Shown piece after piece: positions 1 through 5,861 of a DNA stretch of 6,029 nt. The stretch spans positions 1 through 6,029 of the forward strand of contig JANOPQ010000232.1 of NCBI GenBank assembly GCA_031421935.1, read 5' to 3'. The stretch's first letter is position 1. Every line of letters starts with the position of its first letter. The position numbers were made by a program, and so were the translations under genes. This DNA is from JAJTFW01 sp031421935. GTDB taxonomy: Bacteria > Bacteroidota > Bacteroidia > AKYH767-A > OLB10. The notes beneath the pieces were generated by a model. That model did not search any database. It had not been told where the DNA came from and saw only the letters and a list, made by a program, of their open reading frames with translations.

Positions 1-1274
1 CATCTGATCCGAATTTTGGTGCACTGATTCCGGGTGGTGATTTAATGGCGGAAGACACAACGGGTAATTCGGTAAAATTAATTAGTTATGGAATGATCGG
101 CGTTGAAATAAAAGACAACAACGGTAATCCACTACAGTTAGGTCCCGGAATAAAAGCCAATATCCAACTTCCCATTGCATCAGCACAATTAAGTATTGCC
201 CCTGCTACTATTCCACTTTGGTATTTCGATGAAACCAAAACTTTGTGGATCGAAGAAGGTATTGCTACTAAACAAGGAAATAATTATGTTGGCCAAGTTG
301 GACATTTTTCTTGGTGGAATTGTGATCAACCAACTCCAGCTGCAACTATTAGTGGATATGTGTATGATAATTATGGAAATCCAATTGTGAATGCAACCAT
401 ATATTACAACAATGTTGCCGGCACTATAACAGATCAGACCGGTTTTTATTCTGGACAAGTAAACAGTGGATTAACCGCTTCAATCTATGCTACATTTATT
501 GGGAATAATTCTCCACTCCTAAATATTCCATCTTTATCCGCAGGTCAATTATACAATGTACCCGATATCATTATTAATGGAAATTCATTGGGGAGATTTA
601 AAGCTAATTTTGTTAATTGCAATAATCAGCCGGCAAATACATATGTTAAATTCAGCGGAACAACTAGTAATTCATTTATTTATGCACCTAACGGAATAGT
701 CAATACGATTATTCAATGCGGGGCTCAAACGATAATTGCATTTACTTCGAATAGTCATTTCGATAGTACTTTTATTCAGCCATGCCTTCCCGATTCAATC
801 GATCTAGGAACGGTTTCTATTTGTACACCTAATGCTATAAATGTTCAATTCTTCAGTTTTAATATGAGCTTTAATAATATTAATTATAATTATTATGATG
901 ATTATTATGTAACTGCAAATTATCAACCACAAGGCAATGCTATTTATATTAATTCAGAAACAATAAATCCATCTGAAACTGCTTATTTAACAATTGCCGA
1001 CTTCTTTACATATGCACCCGGAACATATACAATTTCAAATGCCCAAAATGGTACAATACTTTTAGACCATTGGGGAAATGGTTTTAATTATACTGCATTT
1101 AAAGATCCTACAAATTCACAACCCAGTTTAACGTTAACCATTCTTCAAAGCGGCATAAGTGGTGATACATTAGAATTTACTCTCCAAGGAAATGTGAATG
1201 TTATGGAAAATGGCAGTGGATTAATTTATACAGGAACAATCAATTCGATGCATCTCAAATGTCTTAACTTCTAA
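1..1274 (+). CDS. Large carboxypeptidase-regulatory-like domain protein, 5' end outside the window
   Basis: The reading frame is open from position 3 through to the TAA at 1272-1274, so 423 residues are visible. The ATG at 45 is internal: the 14 codons before it (SDPNFGALIPGGDL) align with residues 166-179 of the intact downstream paralogue (DPNFASLIPGGDL). By that alignment about 164 N-terminal residues are missing, probably including a signal peptide or lipobox and a first beta domain. Visible parts are a conserved core ending in the WWNCD motif (about 3-326), a carboxypeptidase-regulatory-like beta-sandwich domain (about 345-510, with the GYVYDNYGNPIVNATI pattern), and an Asn/Tyr/Thr-rich C-terminal region of no recognised family. 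Cysteines at about 321, 618, 717, 783 and 822 match cysteines of the neighbour. Molecular role is unknown. A secreted or surface location is inferred from the paralogue. Confidence is high that the gene is real and low on function. Confidence 0.9.
   Translation, partial: SDPNFGALIPGGDLMAEDTTGNSVKLISYGMIGVEIKDNNGNPLQLGPGIKANIQLPIASAQLSIAPATIPLWYFDETKTLWIEEGIATKQGNNYVGQVGHFSWWNCDQPTPAATISGYVYDNYGNPIVNATIYYNNVAGTITDQTGFYSGQVNSGLTASIYATFIGNNSPLLNIPSLSAGQLYNVPDIIINGNSLGRFKANFVNCNNQPANTYVKFSGTTSNSFIYAPNGIVNTIIQCGAQTIIAFTSNSHFDSTFIQPCLPDSIDLGTVSICTPNAINVQFFSFNMSFNNINYNYYDDYYVTANYQPQGNAIYINSETINPSETAYLTIADFFTYAPGTYTISNAQNGTILLDHWGNGFNYTAFKDPTNSQPSLTLTILQSGISGDTLEFTLQGNVNVMENGSGLIYTGTINSMHLKCLNF
3..326 (+). 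repeat. Left copy of a tandem gene-segment duplication (conserved core)
   Basis: This segment aligns without gaps to 1821-2144, an offset of exactly 1818 bp. At protein level 61 of 84 residues from KLISYGMIGV to WWNCD are identical (hand count). At DNA level some stretches are nearly unchanged, for example 264-292 against 2082-2110 with 27 of 29 bases identical. The shared segment shows the two genes arose by duplication. Confidence 0.85.
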
Positions 1275-1328
1275 ATGCCAACAAATACCAAATATTTTTT
1301 AACTAAAATCTGTTAAAACAATTCTGAA

Positions 1329-1403
1329 ATGAAAACCAACCTTACAAAATTTATTTTATTTGCTTTAGTCTTAATTGGATCATGTAGCAAGGACGAGAAC
1401 AAC
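1329..1403 (+). other. Lipoprotein signal peptide, lipobox and putative surface export signal
   Basis: Residues 1-25 of the lipoprotein: basic N-region (K2, K7), hydrophobic stretch 8-16, then L-I-G-S-C with C19 as the residue that signal peptidase II would leave at the N-terminus. The codon for C19 is at 1383-1385. The following S-K-D-E-N fits the charged export motif described next to the cysteine in Bacteroidota surface lipoproteins. Surface exposure is an inference from that motif. Confidence 0.8.
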
Positions 1404-3080
1404 GACTCGCCGAGTGCGAGTAATTCCACAACCATCAGTGTGATGGGACAAATTAAAAGTGAAAGCGGTCAGCTTTTATCCAATGTGCAGGTATCGCTTG
1501 GAAATAAAACAGCCACGACCAACATGCATGGAATTTATTCCTTAACTGAAGTATCGGTTTCAAAAACCAGAGCGGTATTACGTACTACTTTGGCTGGATA
1601 TTGGGATTGTTCTAAAGGCTTTGTTCCGAGTAAAAATGTGCTTAACTATTGCAGTTTAACCATGCCAACAAAAAGTCTTACAAATAATGTGAATGGAGCA
1701 ACTGGAGGAACTATTAATAGCAATGGTGCGAGTATTATTTTTCCAGCCAATGCATTCGTAAACCTAGCAGGAACGGCGTTCGTAGGAAATGTAAAAGTGG
1801 CCGTAAAACATTTACCCACCACAGATCCTAATTTTGCTTCGTTGATACCTGGTGGAGATTTATTAGCACTTAATAGTGCCGGACAAGAAAGAATATTAAT
1901 TAGCTATGGAATGATCGGTGTAGAGCTTTTTGATAATAGCGGTAATGAAATCCAACTTGCTCCTGGAAAAAAAGCAACCATCCAACTTCCTATTGCTACC
2001 AATCAACAATCTTCGGCTAATGCAACTATTCCTTTATGGTACTTTGATACATCAACACAACTCTGGAAAGAAGAAGGACTCGCTACTAAGCAAGGAAATA
2101 ATTATGTAGGTGAGGTAAGTCATTTTACTTGGTGGAATTGTGACGTTTCGCAATTAGCTGTATTCATTAAAGGTAAGGTATTGGATTGTTATGGAATTCC
2201 ATTTGCAAATGCAAGAATATACGCCACAACTGGCGGCTTCAAGCTATCCGACATCAATGGCGATTATTCAGGATGGGTAACGCCAGGTGTGTCGCATGAT
2301 GTTTATGCAACTTTCCAAGGTTATGGGAATTCACAAATAGAAACCTGCCCCCCTTTAGCTGCAGGTCAAGTTTTTACGTATCCAGATTTAGTGATTCCGT
2401 GTCCCTCAACAGGACAAATAAATATAAGCATCGTTAATTGCGACTCAATACCAATTGCCAATAGCATTCTTCTTCACAACTGGAATGGACAATATTTCTT
2501 CAACTCCAATTCGGGAGCCACAAATATGACGCTACCGTGTGGCTGGTATTTCATAGAATCTCATTCAATTGGCGTATCCTATTCTGATTCCATTTTTGTT
2601 GATTGCGGAACAACCACCTACACTACTATACAACTGTGTAATCCAAACTCATCTAACCCCACGAATCTTGGATTCACCTTGCTATTTGCAAATTCCAGTT
2701 TAAGTATTTCCGATTCAATAACGGTCCCTGTTTTAGTAAATCCAAGTTTACCCATTATTCATGTCAATGATCTAGCATCGTTAACACATAATCCGGCACT
2801 TGGAATTTTTATGGGCGGAGTTCCCTATGCCCCAGGTGTATATTCTGACACTTCTGCTTATACTATAGAAATTATGTTTAGGTCGAATAATATTTTATAT
2901 ATTGCACAACCCAATCCAACTTGGGGATCCTTGTTTTATATACAAATGTTACAAACCGGATTACCCAACGACACGGTTGAGTTTAACATAACCGGCAATG
3001 TCACCATTCAAAACCTGAACACTGGATTATTTTTTAATGATTCAATAACTTCCTTCCACGGTAAATTTATTCGACCGTAA
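1329..3080 (+). CDS. Predicted surface lipoprotein with two carboxypeptidase-regulatory-like domains
   Basis: Complete 583-residue protein. Residues 1-18 form a signal peptide (KTNLTK, then a hydrophobic FILFALVLIGS), followed by lipobox cysteine C19. The next residues, SKDEN, resemble the acidic/lysine lipoprotein export signal that sends Bacteroidota lipoproteins to the outer face of the outer membrane. Domains in order: carboxypeptidase-regulatory-like beta domain (about 35-90); a GATGGTI...GASIIFPANAF beta segment resembling ZU5-type domains (about 122-160); a conserved core with YGMIGVEL, IPLWYFD and WWNCD (about 165-272); a second carboxypeptidase-regulatory-like domain (about 278-335); and a divergent C-terminal region (about 360-583). 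No enzyme motif is seen, so a structural, adhesive or binding role is only a guess. It starts 54 bp after its paralogue with no terminator between, so cotranscription is plausible. The ATG at 1329 is chosen because the signal peptide begins there; no Shine-Dalgarno is visible, as is normal for the phylum. Confidence 0.93.
   Translation: MKTNLTKFILFALVLIGSCSKDENNDSPSASNSTTISVMGQIKSESGQLLSNVQVSLGNKTATTNMHGIYSLTEVSVSKTRAVLRTTLAGYWDCSKGFVPSKNVLNYCSLTMPTKSLTNNVNGATGGTINSNGASIIFPANAFVNLAGTAFVGNVKVAVKHLPTTDPNFASLIPGGDLLALNSAGQERILISYGMIGVELFDNSGNEIQLAPGKKATIQLPIATNQQSSANATIPLWYFDTSTQLWKEEGLATKQGNNYVGEVSHFTWWNCDVSQLAVFIKGKVLDCYGIPFANARIYATTGGFKLSDINGDYSGWVTPGVSHDVYATFQGYGNSQIETCPPLAAGQVFTYPDLVIPCPSTGQINISIVNCDSIPIANSILLHNWNGQYFFNSNSGATNMTLPCGWYFIESHSIGVSYSDSIFVDCGTTTYTTIQLCNPNSSNPTNLGFTLLFANSSLSISDSITVPVLVNPSLPIIHVNDLASLTHNPALGIFMGGVPYAPGVYSDTSAYTIEIMFRSNNILYIAQPNPTWGSLFYIQMLQTGLPNDTVEFNITGNVTIQNLNTGLFFNDSITSFHGKFIRP
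1821..2144 (+). repeat. Right copy of the tandem gene-segment duplication (conserved core)
   Basis: Counterpart of 3-326 at a constant 1818 bp offset. It encodes residues 165-272 of the intact lipoprotein, with the motifs LISYGMIGVE, IPLWYFD, ATKQGNNYVG and WWNCD shared with the upstream gene. Similarity continues beyond it but falls off, apart from a register of cysteines and the last 45 or so residues. Confidence 0.85.
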
Positions 3081-3096
3081 CAAATTCAAATAATAA

Positions 3097-3134
3097 AAGA
3101 AAAGCGTTCACCTATTTAGATGAACGCTTTTTTT
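3097..3134. terminator. Bidirectional intrinsic terminator between convergent genes
   Basis: A perfect 10-bp stem, AAAGCGTTCA at 3101-3110 and TGAACGCTTT at 3121-3130, encloses a 10-nt loop and extends outward through A-T and one G-T pair to 3097/3134. On the plus strand it is followed by a run of seven T (3128-3134). On the minus strand it is followed by a T-rich TTTTCTTTTATTATTT tract. It lies 16 bp after the lipoprotein stop and 27 bp after the helicase stop, so it can serve both genes. Confidence 0.9.
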
Positions 3135-3161
3135 AGTATTGCTTTAAACGAATTCACTTTT

Positions 3162-4949
3162 TCAACCATACAATTCCATTAATTCCAACTTATTTATTCG
3201 AGACTCTATGGAACCTTTCGTTCTTCCAAAATGTTTTGCCATATCCTTTACTGTAATTCCTTCGCAATACATTTTGGTGAGTTCGTCGTCTAAGATTGGT
3301 GTCCAAGGGCGGTAGGCGGATTTATGGGTTTCTCTTACGCCTTCTACCGAATAGGCTCTTTCTAATGCCTGTTGTTTCTTTTTATATTTAAAATCACGCG
3401 CATATTTCTCTACATCGATTTTTTCTTCTACCTTAATTACTTTCATTACATGAATATGAGGGGATGCAGGAAATTCCAATGGCATTAAGGCTTCTGGAAT
3501 ATGTAAACTGTTTCGAGTTCGCGTAATAGCAACGTACAATAAATTAATTTCTTCGTTCAGCCGACTGAGATAAGAAGCATCTTTCTTCTCATCCTCTTTT
3601 AGCTTTTTCAACTTCTCTTCATTCATAAAATCATTCACCAACTGAATCGAATCGTATTCCATCCCTTTACAACGATGCACTGTTGAGAAAATCATATCAG
3701 CTTTGTCCTTGTCATCATTGTCTACATGCTGACTTTTGATGTTGTTGATGATTCCCGGAATTTCATTTCCGTACTCTCGCACAATCTCTACCATCATTCC
3801 TAATTGAACATCTTCGGTTTTCTTGATGTAATCTTCTAAGTCCTCCAAGTCCTTCATCGATTTTATTAAACTGTCTTTGATGGACCGATGGTTTCCATTG
3901 TATAATTTTAAAATATCGTAGAGAGATGCGCCTTCGTCAGCGTAAGTATACGAGTGTATATTCCCTTCGAAATAAATAGGCTTCGTATTTTTATTTTCCG
4001 AAACATACTCAATAGCTTTTAAGAGTAATCCTAAATTCGTTCTAGCGATAACAGCTTTACTCTTTATCTTTTTACTAGTTCCCATTCCTGTGATGGGAAT
4101 TACTTGATAGGGTTGTAAATGATTCTTGTAATTTAATACTCCTCCAGCCAATCCCGCAATATCCTGACTAAATCGAAAACTGGTGGAGAGATGAAATGTT
4201 TTGAAATCAGCTTTCTCCAATGAATTCACAGCATATCGCCACCCATAAATTTGTTGGTTGGTATCTCCTACTATTACCTTCGTTGCTTTTTGGTTGAGGA
4301 ACACATCTAACATAGCAGAAGATGCATCTTGTCCCTCATCAAATAAAATATAATCGTACTTCAAAAGGGGCTTTGACAATTGAAATTTCTTCAGATAAAA
4401 ATCGTGCGTAATTTCAATCTCCCCTTTATCCATCCTACTTAACAATAACCTAGATTGCCTTACGATAAAATCATAATAAGATTGCACGAATGCTCTTGCT
4501 TTTTTATCGCTGATGGTATCTAAATAATTTAACTCTTGAATTTTCTCTTTATCACTATTGCAGAAAAAAGCAATGAACTTCAGAATATGATTTGCAATTA
4601 CAAATTCATTATGTTTTTCTCCATTCCCTTTGAGTCCCAACAGCTCTACAATTTCATGAATTTTATAGCTAAAGGCTTTTACGGTATAGGCACTGCCCAT
4701 CACAATATGTTTGTAGGCTAAAGAATGTGCTGTCTCAACTTTTACATTGTTTAAGCCTTGGGCTGTAAACTTTTTCATGGCTTCCAACTTCACCGACTTA
4801 TTAAAAGCCAAGTAAAGGATTTTTGCCGACTTTGGTCGAGACTTTGCATACTCTATAATCGTTGTTGTTTTCCCAGATCCTGCAACTGCATTAATCTTGA
4901 TATTGCCCGATGAGTTTACAATTTCGATTTGCTCTTTCGTTAATTCCAT
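3162..4949 (-). CDS. UvrD/Rep-family (SF1A) DNA helicase, FBH1-like, with C-terminal helix-turn-helix
   Basis: Complete 595-residue ATP-dependent helicase, expected to move 3'-5' on DNA in repair or recombination. All core motifs are visible: Q motif LTKEQ (3-7); Walker A AVAGSGKTTT (21-30, K27); Ia LYLAFNKSV (45-53); Ib VETAHSLAY (71-79); Walker B ILFDEGQD (201-208); III VGDTNQQIYGWR (227-238); IV STSFRF with R259; V TVHRCKGMEYD (423-433); VI LLYVAITRTR (470-479). HDFYLKKFQLSKP (182-194), just before Walker B, and LSTSFRFSQDIA (254-265) recall eukaryotic FBH1 rather than UvrD, PcrA or RecB. That comparison is from memory of the family. Residues about 546-595 form a Myb-like helix-turn-helix (RPWTPILDDELTKMY, then HFGRTKGSIESRINKLEL), a likely extra DNA-binding module. 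At 595 residues it is shorter than UvrD (about 720). It stands alone, convergent with the lipoprotein genes. The ATG at 4949 puts the Q motif at residue 3, as expected. Confidence 0.95.
   Translation of the reverse strand: MELTKEQIEIVNSSGNIKINAVAGSGKTTTIIEYAKSRPKSAKILYLAFNKSVKLEAMKKFTAQGLNNVKVETAHSLAYKHIVMGSAYTVKAFSYKIHEIVELLGLKGNGEKHNEFVIANHILKFIAFFCNSDKEKIQELNYLDTISDKKARAFVQSYYDFIVRQSRLLLSRMDKGEIEITHDFYLKKFQLSKPLLKYDYILFDEGQDASSAMLDVFLNQKATKVIVGDTNQQIYGWRYAVNSLEKADFKTFHLSTSFRFSQDIAGLAGGVLNYKNHLQPYQVIPITGMGTSKKIKSKAVIARTNLGLLLKAIEYVSENKNTKPIYFEGNIHSYTYADEGASLYDILKLYNGNHRSIKDSLIKSMKDLEDLEDYIKKTEDVQLGMMVEIVREYGNEIPGIINNIKSQHVDNDDKDKADMIFSTVHRCKGMEYDSIQLVNDFMNEEKLKKLKEDEKKDASYLSRLNEEINLLYVAITRTRNSLHIPEALMPLEFPASPHIHVMKVIKVEEKIDVEKYARDFKYKKKQQALERAYSVEGVRETHKSAYRPWTPILDDELTKMYCEGITVKDMAKHFGRTKGSIESRINKLELMELYG
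3165..3314 (-). other. C-terminal Myb-like helix-turn-helix domain of the helicase
   Basis: Residues 546-595 read as W-T-P-x-x-D-D-E-L-x-x-M-Y, a turn (CEGITV), then KDMAKHFGRT and GSIESRINKLEL. This is the tri-helical pattern of short DNA-binding modules with a final recognition helix (GRTKGSIESRINKL). It follows a charged linker (about 508-545) after motif VI, so it is appended to the helicase core and is not part of it. Confidence 0.75.
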
Positions 4950-5004
4950 TTTATAAATTGTTTAAAGTTAAAATATTTTTGTTATCTTTTCATACAAGTC
5001 GTCC

Positions 5005-5024
5005 TGGAAGACCTTTATCTTCCA
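5005..5024. repeat. Stem-loop upstream of the helicase gene (7-bp stem)
   Basis: TGGAAGA at 5005-5011 pairs perfectly with TCTTCCA at 5018-5024 around a 6-nt loop. It sits 55 bp upstream of the helicase ATG and only 4 bp from the larger stem-loop at 5029-5053. The function is not evident. Confidence 0.55.
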
Positions 5025-5028
5025 TTTG

Positions 5029-5053
5029 AACTACCGAGAAAAACTCGGTAGTT
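5029..5053. repeat. Strong stem-loop upstream of the helicase gene (10-bp stem)
   Basis: AACTACCGAG at 5029-5038 pairs perfectly with CTCGGTAGTT at 5044-5053 around an AAAAA loop. On the plus strand it is followed by GAATTTTC, a weak T tract, and on the minus strand by CAAATGG. It therefore resembles a terminator only in the plus direction, where no gene precedes it. It may instead be a leader structure of the helicase transcript or a remnant of a lost gene. Confidence 0.6.
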
Positions 5054-5292
5054 GAATTTTCTACCATCTCATGATTTTTATTCCATATGATTTTTCAATT
5101 ACTTTCTAGATGCAAATCCATCTACCCATAAAATCAACCAAAGGCACAACCTCTTCCTTCTAAACAAAATGAAGAAGGAGAATATAATCTACCTTGATTA
5201 ATTAATCGAAATACAGATGAATCTTTTGTTAAACCGCTTTGTTAAATTTTTATAAAAAATATTTTTATTATTTAATAACTTAATAAAAGGTG

Positions 5293-5317
5293 TTGTATCC
5301 TTGTATCAAGGATGCAA
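5293..5317. repeat. Imperfect palindrome in AT-rich spacer
   Basis: TTGTATCCTTG at 5293-5303 pairs with CAAGGATGCAA at 5307-5317 around a 3-nt loop TAT, giving an 11-bp stem with one G-T wobble. It also contains a direct repeat TTGTATC (5293-5299 and 5301-5307). No T tract or gene is adjacent. It could be an operator-like site or a chance structure. Confidence 0.45.
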
Positions 5318-5521
5318 ATATAAATTAAAATTTAAAAATTCAAAATATTTCCATCTAAAAATATTTGATAGTCCGAATAATCATATTACATTTTTACCAA
5401 GTTTAGCACTAACATTGACTTGTAACGAATTTTATATTACATAAATAAGGACGATTTAGTTCATCGGATACCTATTATATAAATTATAGTTTTAAATTAA
5501 GATTCAAGTCCAATTTTACTT

Positions 5522-5552
5522 GTTACTTTCTTTTACGTGAAAAGAAAGTAAC
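5522..5552. repeat. Long perfect inverted repeat, start of a palindrome cluster
   Basis: GTTACTTTCTTTT at 5522-5534 is exactly complementary to AAAAGAAAGTAAC at 5540-5552, with a 5-nt spacer ACGTG. A 13-bp perfect stem with flanking CAAAGAAAGCACGCCACC resembles sequences seen repeatedly in Bacteroidota intergenic DNA; that is recollection, not a search. It is the left-most of three palindromes within 215 bp. Confidence 0.7.
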
Positions 5553-5677
5553 CAAAGAAAGCACGCCACCCAACACCAACCAATTTTTGCGGTTTCTGCT
5601 TTCTATTTTCTTTTGCAACCACTGAACAATCTTTTGTGCTATCTCTTTACTTCATCGGTTCAGCAAAAATCGGTTCG

Positions 5678-5695
5678 TCCCGATAGCTATCGGGA
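5678..5695. repeat. 18-bp perfect palindrome (interspersed repeat type)
   Basis: TCCCGATAGCTATCGGGA reads the same on both strands. This GC-rich palindrome stands out from the AT-rich surroundings and is of a type often found dispersed in Bacteroidota genomes. Just upstream, ATCGGTTC occurs twice (5654-5661 and 5669-5676). Confidence 0.8.
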
Positions 5696-5715
5696 TTGCC
5701 TGGACGACCTCCGCA

Positions 5716-5735
5716 CCTGCCTGCCGGCAGGCAGG
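5716..5735. repeat. 20-bp perfect palindrome (interspersed repeat type)
   Basis: CCTGCCTGCCGGCAGGCAGG is a perfect 20-bp palindrome built from nested CCTG units. It lies 20 bp after the previous palindrome. When read through in frame it yields the peptide LPAGR, a familiar spurious tract in Bacteroidota annotations. It is best seen as part of a repetitive intergenic element. Confidence 0.8.
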
Positions 5736-5830
5736 CCGTACCGAACGAAATTCCTGTTTATTAAGATTTATTGCTCGAATTATGCTTCCATTTATGTTTA
5801 AATAATTTGACTACATATTATGTATAACTA

Positions 5831-5861
5831 GTATATTTGGGACAACCTTATTTTATGGGGA
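5831..5861. mobile_element. Probable terminal end of the insertion sequence
   Basis: Between the transposase stop and the palindrome cluster lies GTATATTTGGGACAACC (5831-5847), then TTATTTTATGGGGACTA. The transposase stop is close to the expected IS end, so the terminal inverted repeat should lie here. Only one end is in the window, so the exact boundary and any target duplication cannot be fixed. Confidence 0.4.

Larger units (their letters stand above)
5522..5748. repeat. Composite REP-like intergenic element with three palindromes
   Basis: Three perfect inverted repeats (5522-5552, 5678-5695, 5716-5735) are packed between AT-rich DNA and the IS end. The stretch from about 5560 to 5750 is clearly more GC-rich than the DNA on both sides. 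Short complementary arms, TCGGT at 5670-5674 and ACCGA at 5740-5744, could bracket the two GC-rich palindromes into one larger fold. Treating the three as one unit is an inference. Confidence 0.5.
4950..5861. other. Gene-free, repeat-bearing AT-rich spacer
   Basis: No reading frame here looks coding on either strand: stops are dense and the only longer frames run through palindromes. The left part (4950-5060) is the leader side of the helicase gene with two stem-loops. The middle (about 5060-5520) is very AT-rich with one further stem-loop at 5293-5317 and a 12-bp palindrome GATTAATTAATC at 5196-5207. The right part (5522-5735) holds three strong palindromes, and the last about 30 bp lie between an IS transposase stop and the probable IS end. 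No tRNA, rRNA or riboswitch was recognised. Confidence 0.75.

Noticed and set aside
45..47. ATG as the start of the first gene
   Set aside because: The frame is open to position 3 and the codons before the ATG align with the downstream paralogue, so this ATG encodes an internal residue (leucine in the paralogue).
189..458. Antisense and alternative-frame open frames inside the first gene and the helicase
   Set aside because: They overlap clearly coding frames with recognisable domains and have no independent support.
1297..1318. Inverted repeat TTTTAAC / GTTAAAA between the two lipoprotein genes as a terminator
   Set aside because: The stem is only 7 bp, AT-rich with one G-C pair, and has no T tract after it, so it is unlikely to stop transcription.
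4963..4970. Bacteroidota-type -7 promoter element for the helicase (TAACTTTA on the minus strand)
   Set aside because: It misses the final G of TAnnTTTG, and the nearest upstream TTG is about 24 bp away, longer than the usual 19-21 bp. In such AT-rich DNA this is not strong enough to call.
5150..5177. Possible hairpin CTCTTCCTTC / GAAGAAGGAG
   Set aside because: The arms do not pair without several mismatches.
5169..5201. Short frame starting ATGAAGAAGGAG
   Set aside because: It stops after 10 codons and has no sign of being a leader peptide.
5613..5801. 62-codon open frame on the plus strand
   Set aside because: It runs straight through both GC-rich palindromes, giving the repeat-derived tracts PDSYRD and LPAGR. 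It has no recognisable domain and is best explained as repeat read-through.
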